Shown here: one piece after another, positions 17,989 to 27,260 of the stretch
Layout: every line of letters starts with the position of its first letter
How positions within the stretch are numbered: the stretch's first letter is position 1
Source of the DNA: Bacillota bacterium
GTDB taxonomy: Bacteria > Bacillota > Clostridia > Lachnospirales > Lachnospiraceae
Length of the DNA stretch: 64,000 nt
Direction of reading: 5' to 3'
Assembly: GCA_023442465.1 (NCBI GenBank)
Contig: JAEZZQ010000001.1
Coordinates: 169,084 to 233,083 of the forward strand
The notes under the pieces: model-generated
Seen by the model: the letters and a program-made list of their open reading frames with translations, nothing else
The model's database searches: none
Told to the model about the DNA's origin: nothing
Program-made: the position numbers and the translations under genes

Positions 17989-19092
17989 TTGATCATTAAT
18001 TCCTCGAGCATAGGAATGGAATCCGAAAGAAGTTACAGTTCAGTTACGTCAAGAAAGACAAGTGCATTACTCCTTGTTGGTATGGTCGGCCCCTTGGGAG
18101 ACGGCGGGCAGTCCAAAGATATTTTCGGTACGGGGACTAAGGGTGAAACACAGGAGCAGACGGAGGAAGAGAAGAAGAAAGCCCTGCAGGAGAAGCTGCG
18201 GGAAATGAGTTCTTATTCCAGAGTGAACCGCCCATCCTACTTGTTAAATACAAGAGATGGGCTGAGTACGATCAGGCAAAATTGCATGCAATATTTGATA
18301 AAGATATTTTTCGGAGAGACAAAGAAGTGGGATTATACCAGGATGCTGAGCGAAGTGAGCGGCCTCCGGAAGTCCGCGCCCCAGCCGGTCACGGAAGTTC
18401 TTTATTACAATCAGGAAATCTGCTATAGGGAAGAAGAGAATACCTCCTTTTCCGCTGCGGGTACCGTAAAATGCGCAGACGGCAGAGAAATTAAATTCAG
18501 CCTCGATGTGGAGATGAGCAGAAGTTTTTCCTCCTACTACGAAGAGAATTATACGCAGATACAATCACGGATGTGTGACCCTCTCGTCATCAATTTGGAA
18601 GGGAACATCGCGGAGCTTACTGACCAGACCTTCTTTTTTGACATTGACGCGGACGGTGTGAAAGACAAGATTTCCAAGCTGGGCAAAGGCAGCGGCTATC
18701 TGGCTCTGGATAAGAATGGGGACGGAGTCATTAACGATGGAAGCGAGCTTTTTGGTGCGAAGTCAGGAAACGGCTTTTCGGATCTGGCAGCTTATGATTC
18801 CGATGGCAACGGTTGGATCGACGAAGCCGACGAGATTTGGAACAAGCTCTGCATTTGGGTAAAGGATGAAAACGGCGACAAATGTTATAAATTATCGGAG
18901 AAAAAAGTAGGAGCGATCTGCCTTACAAACGTTTCCACCGATTTTTCCCTTACCGCCGCAAGCAATGCCGCTAACGGAATGATAAGGCGTACCGGTCTTT
19001 TTCTATATGAAAATGGGGGAGCCGGAAGCATACAGCATTTGGATGTGACGTGCCATGGAGACGATAGGGCGCATCTGGATGTGATGAGCTGA
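17989..19092 (+). CDS. EF-hand-like calcium-binding protein of unknown role
   Basis: 367 residues from TTG 17989, with AAAGGAG six bases upstream. No signal peptide or membrane segment is visible. After an N-terminal region starting IINSSSIGMESER and a charged stretch (QEQTEEEKKKALQEK), the C-terminal third carries three Ca-binding loops, DIDADGVKD, DKNGDGVIND and DSDGNGWIDEAD. They alternate with GSELFG and the WVKDENGD segment. This block is the same as that found at the ends of large RTX-type repeat proteins, here on its own in a small protein. The following genes are sporulation genes. No function can be assigned. Confidence 0.72.
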   Translation: MIINSSSIGMESERSYSSVTSRKTSALLLVGMVGPLGDGGQSKDIFGTGTKGETQEQTEEEKKKALQEKLREMSSYSRVNRPSYLLNTRDGLSTIRQNCMQYLIKIFFGETKKWDYTRMLSEVSGLRKSAPQPVTEVLYYNQEICYREEENTSFSAAGTVKCADGREIKFSLDVEMSRSFSSYYEENYTQIQSRMCDPLVINLEGNIAELTDQTFFFDIDADGVKDKISKLGKGSGYLALDKNGDGVINDGSELFGAKSGNGFSDLAAYDSDGNGWIDEADEIWNKLCIWVKDENGDKCYKLSEKKVGAICLTNVSTDFSLTAASNAANGMIRRTGLFLYENGGAGSIQHLDVTCHGDDRAHLDVMS

Positions 19093-19148
19093 AAAATATA
19101 AGTATAGAAAGCGGATATCCTCACATACAATTAGGGTAGAGGTGTCCC

Positions 19149-20168
19149 ATGAAAAAATATAGAATTGCTGAGCGAATAATAGAAAATAAAAGAATCGTAT
19201 CCACACCGGATTACCGGGATATGGGTGCGGTTCTTTTGTTTATTTTTCTGTTTCCTTATATTGTCACTTTTTTCTTTGGAAATGTTAGTGCGGGATATGA
19301 GGAGACACAGGAGAGCACGAGCTTTATCGTGTGCAATACTACTTTGGCAGGAACGGAGAAAATGCCTTTAGAGACCTATCTGGCCTGCCGCCTTCCGGCA
19401 ACGATAGACACAAGCTACGAACCGGAAACTTTAAAAGCCCAGGCGGTAATTCTGCGGACGGAGCTTATGAAAGCGTACCGCGACAGTTTGGAGCAGGAAG
19501 GAGAGAATCCGGCGAATAGTAAGGAGCAGGATGGTAAAAAATATATTTACGTGGAAAGCGTTGTTGCCATGACTGATGGAGCGGAATATGAGAAATGCAG
19601 GGATGCCGTAAACAGCACGAGGGGAATGTACATGAGCTATAAGGAAAAACCCATAAAGGCCCCTTATTTTGCCCTCAGTGCCGGAATGACAAGAAACGGA
19701 AACGAAGTATTAAAAAGTGAGGAATATCCTTATTTGAAATCAGTAATGTGTGAAAGGGATTTCACGGCGGAAGAATATGTGCAGACTGTCAGAATAAACA
19801 AAACCGCATTTCTCATAAGGATGCAGGAGGTGTATCCCGGGATAGTATGGGAAGAGGGAAAAGAGCTTACGGATATGCTTCAGATAGACAGAGACAGGGC
19901 CAATTATGTGACAAAGATAGAGATGGGCGGTTCTGCCATGTCAGGAGAGACGTTTCGTTCGATATTTTCCTTGAATTCCTCCTGTTTTACAGTAGAGCTT
20001 GAAAAAAATACGATTATTGATGACACGGTTGTCATAAAAGTAAAGGGTGTGGGACATGGGCTTGGCTTCTGTCAATATGCGGCCAACGAGGCGGCAAAAA
20101 AAGGAAGCGATTTCATAGATATATTAAACTATTATTTTACAGATATTGTGATAGAAAAAACTGAATAA
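19149..20168 (+). CDS. spoIID: SpoIID/LytB-domain protein
   Basis: 339 residues with one N-terminal membrane segment (about 26-46, VLLFIFLFPYIVTFFFG). SpoIID is the lytic transglycosylase of the engulfment machine in the mother cell. The family frame is recognisable: MPLETYLACRLPATID, then PETLKAQAVILRTEL, and the late VKGVGHGLGFCQYAANEAA. In family members the segment before ALKAQAVAARTY carries the catalytic Glu in a P-A-E-M-P-like sequence; here it reads LPATIDTS, so that Glu seems to be missing. It may be structural or use another residue. The next gene, encoding a SpoIIQ-like protein, starts 56 bases later and supports the name. Confidence 0.8.
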   Translation: MKKYRIAERIIENKRIVSTPDYRDMGAVLLFIFLFPYIVTFFFGNVSAGYEETQESTSFIVCNTTLAGTEKMPLETYLACRLPATIDTSYEPETLKAQAVILRTELMKAYRDSLEQEGENPANSKEQDGKKYIYVESVVAMTDGAEYEKCRDAVNSTRGMYMSYKEKPIKAPYFALSAGMTRNGNEVLKSEEYPYLKSVMCERDFTAEEYVQTVRINKTAFLIRMQEVYPGIVWEEGKELTDMLQIDRDRANYVTKIEMGGSAMSGETFRSIFSLNSSCFTVELEKNTIIDDTVVIKVKGVGHGLGFCQYAANEAAKKGSDFIDILNYYFTDIVIEKTE

Positions 20169-20224
20169 AGAATGCGAAATCGGCAAAACTATCGATGAGG
20201 ATAAAATCTTTAGGAGGAATCAAT

Positions 20225-21121
20225 ATGAGAAGAAGAAATAGATCCAGTGCGAAAAGGGAAAAAGCCATCATGCTGTTCTCATCGGTATTTGTGCTTACGG
20301 CACTTACAGTGACAGGGCTGTTTGTAAGGGGCAGGAGCGAAGAAAAGAGCGACGGCTATGTAGTCGATTTCAGTTCGATAGAAAATGAGAAAAGTGAATT
20401 GGCGGATAACAAGACTGTTCAGGGAACAGAAAATTCAGGAAGCGTAGTGACATCTGACGATTTGGACTACGATCCCTATTATCAAGAGACCAATTCAGCA
20501 AACGTAGAGAATGCGCAGACTACTCAGACAGCAAACGACGCCCTTCAGAAGGGAACAAAGAAGAATACGGACGACAAAGACAATAAAGATAAGGAAAAAA
20601 ATGATAAGAACGAAGAAGGAATGTTCGACGAGACCATCGATACGGCACGCTTAGAGCAGATGGAAGATACTATGGCAATAGCCACCTCCATCCAGCCCGC
20701 GCTTACCTTCAATGATGGCGACAGTCTGGCATGGCCTATCGTAGGCAACATACTCATTAATTACAGTATGGACAAGACCGTATACTTTCCCACCTTGGAG
20801 CAGTACAAATATAACCCTGCCATTATTATCTCCGCGGTAGAAGGGGAGACGATTACGGCAGCAGCAGCCGGTAAGGTCACCAGCGTATTTACTGATCCCG
20901 AAATCGGCAATGCAGTAGTTGTGGAACTGGGCGGAGGCTATGAGGTCACATACGGACAGCTTAAGGATATTACGGTATCGGAGGGCGGCTATGTGAATAA
21001 GGGCGATATCATCGGCAGCGTGGCAGCTCCTACGAAATACTTTGTGGTAGAAGGATGCAATGTTTACTTCAAACTGACAAAGAATGGAGTTCCCGTAAAT
21101 CCCATGACGAAACTAAGTTAA
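20225..21121 (+). CDS. spoIIQ: SpoIIQ-like M23/LytM-domain protein, apparently without zinc ligands
   Basis: 298 residues from ATG 20225, which has GGAGGA just upstream; ATG 20195 lacks one. It has a basic N-terminus, one membrane segment (about 17-35), a long Asp/Lys/Asn-rich linker and a C-terminal LytM fold (GETITAAAAGKVTSV, then GNAVVVELGGGYEVTYGQL, then VNKGDIIGSV). In active M23 peptidases the corresponding positions have His and Asp zinc ligands; here they read ELGGGYEVTYGQL without His. SpoIIQ of the forespore binds SpoIIIAH, and some SpoIIQ proteins are also inactive. The name follows from architecture and the spoIID neighbour. Confidence 0.75.
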   Translation: MRRRNRSSAKREKAIMLFSSVFVLTALTVTGLFVRGRSEEKSDGYVVDFSSIENEKSELADNKTVQGTENSGSVVTSDDLDYDPYYQETNSANVENAQTTQTANDALQKGTKKNTDDKDNKDKEKNDKNEEGMFDETIDTARLEQMEDTMAIATSIQPALTFNDGDSLAWPIVGNILINYSMDKTVYFPTLEQYKYNPAIIISAVEGETITAAAAGKVTSVFTDPEIGNAVVVELGGGYEVTYGQLKDITVSEGGYVNKGDIIGSVAAPTKYFVVEGCNVYFKLTKNGVPVNPMTKLS

Positions 21122-21155
21122 CAACAGGATGTGAAAATCATAATGAAGCTATTTA

Positions 21156-21211
21156 AGCGGAGGTAACCGGTACTGCATCTTCAGATGCAGCTTAGGAAGA
21201 TTACCTCCGCT
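21156..21211. other. Nested inverted repeat between spoIIQ and the GH9-like gene
   Basis: Outer arms AGCGGAGGTAA and TTACCTCCGCT (11 bp) enclose inner arms CTGCATCT and AGATGCAG. No T-run follows. It may be a weak terminator or an RNA structure in the leader of the next gene. The rest of the 248-base gap shows no convincing gene. Confidence 0.6.
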
Positions 21212-21369
21212 GTGACGTGGATTGCTCTTTACCTTACGAAGGGTTCGGGTTATAATTTCTATAAGACTGCGGGACTGGTATATCATCAGCAAATGGACCG
21301 GACGATATACCGGCGGCAGCAAAAGACGGGAAATGGATGATAGACATACCCTAAGAAGAAAGAGATTTT

Positions 21370-22953
21370 ATGAAAAAATATTTATGGCTGTGTACTCTGG
21401 TAAGCGCCCTGGCTCTGGCGGGCTGTGCTTATACATATCCGGCGGAGGAAGCTGCCGTATCGCCGGGAAATCAGGAAGAAAATAAAGAGCAGGAGAGTCT
21501 GGGGCTGGAACCCGTTTTCGATTATGAGGTTCCCGTAAGCCGCCCCGGTATTTTGGTGAACCAGACCGGATACGTTCCGGAGGGGAAAAAGGTTGCGGTA
21601 TTTCGAGGAAGCAGGATGCCGGACAGCTTCGAGGTAGTGGACGAGGAAACCGGAGAGGTTGTTTTTACAGGTAAGGTTGGGGACGAGAGATATAACGATA
21701 CATTGAAAGAATATAACGGCTACGGTGTATTCGACGATTTGGAAAAGCCCGGAAGCTATTACATACAAGCGCCGATTCTGGGCCGTTCCTATTCCTTCCG
21801 CATAGAAAAGAGCATATACGACGACGTATTTTATCTGGCGTGTAAAAAGTATTATTTCAGCCGCTGCGGTATTACACTTGTAGAGGCGCTGGCGGGAGAT
21901 GCGGCACACACCGCCTGCCATACACAGGCCGCCCTTTTGGATGAAGATAACAGAATATCGGTGGATGTGAGCGGCGGCTGGCATATGGATGAAAATTACT
22001 CCAAAAGCGTGGTGAAGGGAAGTCAGGTCATGGCGAACCTTCTACTGGCATATGAACTGCATCCGGGGGCATTTCCCGACGAGATGGGTATCCCGGAGAG
22101 CGGGAACGAGATTCCTGACATTTTAGACGAGGTGAAATATGAGGCCGACTGGATGCTTAAGATGCAGGATTCCGCCACGGGAGGAGTGTACTCCGAGATT
22201 GAAGTGAAGGAAAAGCATATGACGCCTTATGCTACCAGACAGGAATACTATGTGGAGCCGGTGACCTTAGAGGCGACGGCTTCCTTTGCGGCGGTGATGG
22301 CGAAGTTCAGCTATATTTATCAGGCGTACGATACGGCTTATGCCACGGAATGCTTAAGGGCAGCGGACAGGGCGTGGCGCTTTATGGAGAACAGCCGCAG
22401 TGAAAAAGAGATAGAACAGCGTTTTTTTGCGGCGACCGAGCTTTACCGTGCCACCGGCTACAGCTCCTATAGAAGAGCTGCAGAAAGTTATTTGGCGGAG
22501 GGCTCTAATAATATGGAGAACGATTATTTCTTCTGGGGCTGTACCACGTATATATCCACGAAACAGAGCGTAGATATGAATATATGCAGTGATGTGATGA
22601 AGGCGCTGATGAACGATGCGGAGAATATTTCTGAGCGGGCGAGAGGGGCAGGTTATCTGGCGTTCGGAAATAAGGAGCAGGATAACAATGACGAGCTTCT
22701 TCATCAGATGATGCGGCTTACGGTAGCCGACCATATCATTGCCAACCACGAATATGAGACGATCATAGAGAATCATATCCATTATTTTATGGGGCGTAAC
22801 GGAAAGGCAATCAGCTACATAGACGGTGCCGGAACCAATAACTATGCAGCCATCGACGCTAAGCTGGGAATTATGAATCGGTTCGATTTGAATGCCGAGC
22901 TTATCTTCATGATGAGCGAGGTGATAAGCTGGTATAACAACGTTGAAGGATAA
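21370..22953 (+). CDS. GH9-like lipoprotein with cellulase N-terminal Ig-like domain
   Basis: 527 residues. The lipobox ALAGC ends at Cys18. Next comes a CelD_N-type Ig-like domain (ILVNQTGYVPEGKKVAVF), then an alpha/alpha-barrel resembling GH9 endoglucanases (VDVSGGWHMDENYSKSV, then IPDILDEVKYEADWMLKMQD). GH9 enzymes normally have D-A-G-D at the catalytic base site; here the same place reads MDEN. The C-terminal acid region reads MNRFDLNAELIF with no Glu at the usual place. It may therefore bind rather than cut a glycan. The lipoprotein follows the spoIID/spoIIQ pair, so a role at the spore or cell envelope is conceivable. Confidence 0.75.
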   Translation: MKKYLWLCTLVSALALAGCAYTYPAEEAAVSPGNQEENKEQESLGLEPVFDYEVPVSRPGILVNQTGYVPEGKKVAVFRGSRMPDSFEVVDEETGEVVFTGKVGDERYNDTLKEYNGYGVFDDLEKPGSYYIQAPILGRSYSFRIEKSIYDDVFYLACKKYYFSRCGITLVEALAGDAAHTACHTQAALLDEDNRISVDVSGGWHMDENYSKSVVKGSQVMANLLLAYELHPGAFPDEMGIPESGNEIPDILDEVKYEADWMLKMQDSATGGVYSEIEVKEKHMTPYATRQEYYVEPVTLEATASFAAVMAKFSYIYQAYDTAYATECLRAADRAWRFMENSRSEKEIEQRFFAATELYRATGYSSYRRAAESYLAEGSNNMENDYFFWGCTTYISTKQSVDMNICSDVMKALMNDAENISERARGAGYLAFGNKEQDNNDELLHQMMRLTVADHIIANHEYETIIENHIHYFMGRNGKAISYIDGAGTNNYAAIDAKLGIMNRFDLNAELIFMMSEVISWYNNVEG

Positions 22954-23090
22954 GAGTAGGATAGGTAAAAAGCATTTTTTGCATAGATATAGGCAATTTA
23001 TATGTTTTATTATGGAAGAAATGAGTGCTATGCTGTAGGGAATGGAGCAGGAGATAGAAGCTCGCAGGATGGAAAGGCGGAAGGGATAGT

Positions 23091-24116
23091 ATGAAAATAG
23101 TGGTATTGGCAGGAGGAATCAGTACGGAGAGGGATGTATCCTTAAGCTCCGGAAGAATGATATATCAGGCGCTTAAAGATAACGGACACAAGGCAGTGCT
23201 GCTGGACGTATATTTAGGCTATGAAAAAGAAGATGTGGAAGCGATTTTCGAAAGACAGGACGACTGGGCGGAGGAAATCGGCGCGGTGGGAGAGGAGAAT
23301 CCCGATATTGAAGCGGTGAAGGCCCTTCGCAGCGATGGAGACAAGAACTTTTTCGGTCCCAATGTCATTTCCATTTGTCAGGCGGCAGACGTAGTATTTA
23401 TGGCGCTGCACGGACAAAACGGAGAAAACGGAAAGATACAGGCTTGCTTCGATTTGATGGGAATCCGCTATACAGGAGCGGATTATGTGAGCTCTGCACT
23501 CTGCATGGATAAAGGACTTACCAAGGAGCTGCTGGATTACCACGGCGTTCCTGTGCCCCGGGGCGTCAGCCTGAAGCGGGGAGAAGAGGACCGAAAATCC
23601 GTACCATTTCCCTGCATCGTTAAGGCCTGTAGCGGAGGCTCCAGCGTAGGGGTATGTATCGCGAAGGACGAGAGAGAGTATGAGGCAGCGTTAGCAGAGG
23701 GCTTTCGCTATGACGAAGAGGTCATTATAGAGCAATATATAAATGGAAGGGAATTTTCCGTAGGGGTCATGGACGGAAAAGCCTTGCCGGTAATTGAAAT
23801 TGCGCCGCTTCAAGGCTTTTATGACTATAAGAATAAATATCAGGCGGGAAGTGCCGTGGAGACCTGCCCTGCCCTTCTTTCGGAGAGGAAGACGAAGGAG
23901 ATGCAGTTTTTGGCGGAGAAGGCATTTCGGGTGCTGCGCCTTAAGAATTATGCGCGCATGGATTTTATGATGAATGACGAGGAAGAAGTTTTCTGCCTGG
24001 AGGCGAATACTCTGCCTGGTATGACTCCTACCTCCCTCCTGCCCCAGGAGGCGCAGGCGCAGGGAATAAGTTTCGGTCAATTGTGCGAGAAAATCATAGA
24101 ATCCGCCCTTAAGTAG
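23091..24116 (+). CDS. ddl: D-alanine--D-alanine ligase
   Basis: 341 residues, an ATP-grasp enzyme that joins two D-alanines for peptidoglycan. It starts MKIVVLAGGISTERDVSLSSG, a classic Ddl N-terminus, then has FMALHGQNGENGKIQ, the ATP-grasp lysine segment IVKACSGGSSVGV and the metal and substrate-binding end CLEANTLPGMTPTS. The gap of 117 bases to murF, on the same strand, suggests a joint transcript for the two consecutive steps of UDP-MurNAc-pentapeptide synthesis. Confidence 0.95.
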   Translation: MKIVVLAGGISTERDVSLSSGRMIYQALKDNGHKAVLLDVYLGYEKEDVEAIFERQDDWAEEIGAVGEENPDIEAVKALRSDGDKNFFGPNVISICQAADVVFMALHGQNGENGKIQACFDLMGIRYTGADYVSSALCMDKGLTKELLDYHGVPVPRGVSLKRGEEDRKSVPFPCIVKACSGGSSVGVCIAKDEREYEAALAEGFRYDEEVIIEQYINGREFSVGVMDGKALPVIEIAPLQGFYDYKNKYQAGSAVETCPALLSERKTKEMQFLAEKAFRVLRLKNYARMDFMMNDEEEVFCLEANTLPGMTPTSLLPQEAQAQGISFGQLCEKIIESALK

Positions 24117-24233
24117 GCGATATCGGCGTTTGTGAAACGGTATATGAAATGGGCAAAGGTTACGCGTTTTACAATTGTCCGAAATAAGATAGATAGGTAA
24201 TTGCGATAAGTGGAAAGGAACTGGGAAAAGAGA

Positions 24234-25634
24234 ATGAAAAACCTTACTTTGCATAAGATAGCGAAGGCCTGCGGCGGGAAATTATTTTGCTGCGATGAGG
24301 GAATGGATAAAGAGGTATCGGGCGTAGTATTGGATTCGCGGCTGATAAAAGAGAATTTTTTATTTATAGCGGCGAAAGGAGAGCGGGTGGACGGCCATGA
24401 TTTCATTCCTCAGGTTATGGAACGGGCAGCGGCAGGCGTTGTGTGCGAAAGAGCGCCTGAGATAGTATCAGGACCTTATATTCTCGTGGAGGATTCCTTT
24501 CAGGCGCTGAAAGATATTGCGGAGTTCTACCGAAAGCAATTGGACATTAAAGTGGTAGGCATAACGGGCAGCGTAGGCAAAACGAGCACGAAGGAATTCA
24601 TCGCCTCGGTGCTTGCTGAAAAATATCAGGTACTTAAGACGGAGGGCAATTACAATAACGAGGTAGGACTTCCGCTGACCGTTCTTAAGATACAGGAATA
24701 TCACCAGGCGGCAGTGCTTGAAATGGGAATCAGCGATTTCGGCGAGATGCACAGACTGAGCAAGATAGCCAGGCCGGATATTTGCGTACTAACCAACATC
24801 GGAGAATGTCATTTGGAAAACTTAAAATCCAGAGAAGGGATATTGCAGGCCAAGACAGAGATGTTTGACTTCATGCAGGAAGATGGGGCGGTATGCGCTA
24901 ACGGCGATGACGATATGCTTCGCAGGGTAGAAGAGATAAATGGGGGGACGCTCAAGGGAAGAAAGCCAATTTATTTCGGGCTGGAGGAATCCAATTCCGT
25001 ATATGCGGACGAGATAGAAAATAAAGGGCTTTTTGGCAGCAGGGCGAAAATCCATATGCAGAGCGGCGAGTTTGCGGTGAAGATTCCTTTACCCGGCGCG
25101 CATATGGTGTACAATGCGCTGGCAGCGGCTTGTGTAGGAGGCCTTCTGGGGCTTGACGGAGCACAGATTCAGGAAGGAATTGCCAAGGTAAAGCCCTTGG
25201 GAGGAAGGAGCAATATCATTCGTCTTCCGGATCGTGTAGTCATTGACGATTGCTATAACGCCAATCCGGTTTCCATGTGCGCAGCCCTCGATTTATTAGA
25301 AGCAGCACTTACCAGAAGGGTGGCGGTCATGGGGGATATGTTTGAGCTTGGAGAAAATAAAGCGCAGATGCACGGAAGGGTAGGAGCCTATGCAATAGAA
25401 AAGGGCATCGAGGTAATTGTCTGCATCGGAGAACTGTCCCTAAATATGCACGACAGTGCCAAAGAAGCGGCACGGGAAGCGGGAAGTGAAAGTACAGAGC
25501 TTTACTATTTCCCGGGGAAAAAGGAATTTTTGGAGAAGATGTCAGGTATTCTGCGAAAGGGTGATACTGTGCTGGTGAAGGCATCCCATGGAATGGCCTT
25601 TGAAGAGATTGTGAAAGCATTGGAAGAAAAATAA
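24234..25634 (+). CDS. murF: UDP-N-acetylmuramoyl-tripeptide--D-alanyl-D-alanine ligase
   Basis: 466 residues from ATG 24234. A GTG at 24210 would add eight charged residues, but neither start has a strong ribosome site. The Mur ligase P-loop is GITGSVGKTSTKEF, followed by NYNNEVGLPLTVL and ICVLTNIGECHLENL, and the C-terminal domain has IDDCYNANPVSM and VMGDMFELG. It adds the dipeptide made by Ddl, encoded just upstream, to the UDP-MurNAc-tripeptide. Confidence 0.95.
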   Translation: MKNLTLHKIAKACGGKLFCCDEGMDKEVSGVVLDSRLIKENFLFIAAKGERVDGHDFIPQVMERAAAGVVCERAPEIVSGPYILVEDSFQALKDIAEFYRKQLDIKVVGITGSVGKTSTKEFIASVLAEKYQVLKTEGNYNNEVGLPLTVLKIQEYHQAAVLEMGISDFGEMHRLSKIARPDICVLTNIGECHLENLKSREGILQAKTEMFDFMQEDGAVCANGDDDMLRRVEEINGGTLKGRKPIYFGLEESNSVYADEIENKGLFGSRAKIHMQSGEFAVKIPLPGAHMVYNALAAACVGGLLGLDGAQIQEGIAKVKPLGGRSNIIRLPDRVVIDDCYNANPVSMCAALDLLEAALTRRVAVMGDMFELGENKAQMHGRVGAYAIEKGIEVIVCIGELSLNMHDSAKEAAREAGSESTELYYFPGKKEFLEKMSGILRKGDTVLVKASHGMAFEEIVKALEEK

Positions 25635-25637
25635 AAT

Positions 25638-25697
25638 AATGACCTGAAGAGTCAACGAGGATTATTGTTCTCTGCTGATTTTTCAGGTCATTTTTTT
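25638..25697. terminator. Bidirectional terminator between murF and plsC
   Basis: AATGACCTGA and TCAGGTCATT form a 10-bp stem around a 35-base loop, followed by TTTTT toward the plus side. It reads as a terminator from both sides and overlaps the end of the convergent acyltransferase gene. Confidence 0.75.
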
Positions 25698-26430
25698 ATA
25701 CAAGGTCCTTATTTTTAAAATAAGCTTCTTTTACGATATTCTGTACATATACGCCGATAAACTTCCGGTCTTCTTTCGGCATGTCTTTTATATATATAGG
25801 TTTGCCGTATTCAATTACCACGTGTGCCTTTTTGATTTTAGGCATATGATCTTCTAAGATGCCTGCTGAATTGTTAATGGACATAGGTATAATGGCGCAA
25901 CCCGATTTTTCTGCTATCTTAAAGCTTCCTTCGTGAAAAGGAAGAAAAGTATCGTTTACCTTGTTTCTCGTTCCTTCGGGGAAGATACAGATAGAGATTC
26001 CCGACTTCACCTTTTCGATTCCTTCTAAAATAGTCTGCAGCCCCTGCTTTATGTCCTTGCGGTCGAGGAACAGGCAGTGAAGGTTTTTCATCCAGTTCAC
26101 TAATAAAGGATATTTAAGCATTTCTTTCTTGGCAATGTAACCGGTAGGTCTGGGAACTCTCGTATAAGTGAGAAGGATGTCGAAATAACTCCTGTGGTTA
26201 CCTACATACAATACGGGAGCATCTAAGGGAACATTTTCTTCTCCGATTACCGTTACAGTGGTGCCCGCAATCTTTAAGCAGCAGCGAAATGCAAAGTTTA
26301 CTATGGCGAGAGAGGAAGTGTTCTTTTTGGTCATGTTAAATTTGCCGAGAATCCATTCGGCAATCAGAAGAGGAATACTGAATATAAGAAATAAAATAAC
26401 AAAAGTGGCGACTCCGATAATACGTATCAT
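25696..26430 (-). CDS. plsC: 1-acyl-sn-glycerol-3-phosphate acyltransferase
   Basis: 244 residues. The N-terminal membrane segment (IIGVATFVILFLIFSIPLL) is followed by the catalytic H-x4-D box NHRSYFDILL and the phosphate-binding FPEGTRNK, as in PlsC enzymes that make phosphatidic acid. The gene is convergent with murF and has its own promoter and 5' hairpin upstream. Confidence 0.92.
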   Translation of the reverse strand: MIRIIGVATFVILFLIFSIPLLIAEWILGKFNMTKKNTSSLAIVNFAFRCCLKIAGTTVTVIGEENVPLDAPVLYVGNHRSYFDILLTYTRVPRPTGYIAKKEMLKYPLLVNWMKNLHCLFLDRKDIKQGLQTILEGIEKVKSGISICIFPEGTRNKVNDTFLPFHEGSFKIAEKSGCAIIPMSINNSAGILEDHMPKIKKAHVVIEYGKPIYIKDMPKEDRKFIGVYVQNIVKEAYFKNKDLV

Positions 26431-26526
26431 GGTGTTTCATCCTTCCTGAAGGCGATTCTTTTTATACAATAGAAAAGTGCCTCTATTACAAAAAGTGGAC
26501 GCGCAGCTACGCGCGTTGACGTATTT

Positions 26527-26555
26527 ATTATAACGGACGCTTTTGTATTAGGCAA
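26527..26555 (-). promoter_or_regulatory. Promoter of the plsC-like gene
   Basis: On the minus strand TTGCCT, 17 bases and TATAAT are found, with the -10 at 26527-26532. The transcript leader between here and the start codon at 26430 contains a GC-rich stem (ACGCGC with GCGCGT, about 26500-26517). Confidence 0.6.
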
Positions 26556-26652
26556 TAGAAAAAAAGTGCAGGAGAGGAATAGTCGTTTTGCTTTTTAAAT
26601 AGAATGAAATGAGTACAGAACACTCATAGAAAGAGGAAAGGATGCTGCGAAA

Positions 26653-27087
26653 ATGAAAAAAAAGGGGATCTTACTCGTAATAGCAGTTATAATGCTGCTT
26701 TCGTGTCTGCCAGGGTGCGGGGGTAAAGCGAAGGACATGAATGAAAAGATTAAAGATATAGAATTTACCGTGTTGGGAGAGGATAACTTACCGGAGGAAT
26801 TAAAGCAGATCATAGAAGAAAAAAAAGAAAAGGAATTTAAAATCACTTATCAGGACAACGATTATATTTACATTTGTATCGGCTATGGAAAACAGGAGAC
26901 AGGGGGCTACAGCATAACGGTAAACGGGCTGTATATGACGGGAAATGCGGTATATGTAGATACGAACCTGATTGGGCCGGAGGCAGAAAGCAGGGAGCTT
27001 TACAAGGCCCAGGAGAAGGAAAGCGCGTCCTATCCTTATATTGTGCTGAAAACGGAATATTTTGATAAGTCGGTAGTTTTTGATTGA
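26653..27087 (+). CDS. PrcB-like lipoprotein
   Basis: 144 residues. The signal peptide ends in LPGC (Cys22 region), so it is surface-anchored. The rest is a small beta-rich domain (FKITYQDNDYIYICIGYG, then GYSITVNGLYMTGNAVYVDT) that resembles the PrcB C-terminal domain known from a protease complex of spirochaetes. AGAGGAAAGG lies upstream. The function is not known. Confidence 0.6.
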   Translation: MKKKGILLVIAVIMLLSCLPGCGGKAKDMNEKIKDIEFTVLGEDNLPEELKQIIEEKKEKEFKITYQDNDYIYICIGYGKQETGGYSITVNGLYMTGNAVYVDTNLIGPEAESRELYKAQEKESASYPYIVLKTEYFDKSVVFD

Positions 27088-27216
27088 TTGTTACGGGTGG
27101 AATAGGCTATACTTGTTTCGAGGATAAGTGTGAAAAGAAATTCTAAGCTGATAAAGTACATCACCTAAGAATTTCTATAGTTTCACACGGAAGAAGCCTC
27201 CCTGAGCCTTCTTCAC

Positions 27217-27260
27217 GGATTGTTTGTGCCGCAGCGCGGCAGTTTACAAGGATGAAAGAA
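27217..27260 (+). repeat. Dispersed leader motif, copy 1 (upstream of pyrC)
   Basis: About 44 bases beginning CGGATTGTTTGTGCCG and containing TGCCG-CAGCG-CGGCA, a small hairpin, then GTTTACAAGGATGAAAGAA. A near-identical copy stands at 38443-38487. This gap also holds a larger inverted repeat, GTGTGAAA at 27128 and TTTCACAC at 27181-27188. Confidence 0.75.

Noticed and set aside
17760..17999. 79-codon frame between the hydratase and the EF-hand gene
   Set aside because: It runs through the terminator hairpin and has no ribosome site.
21222..21485. 87-codon frame before and inside the GH9-like gene
   Set aside because: It overlaps the clear lipoprotein start in another frame and has no recognisable domain.
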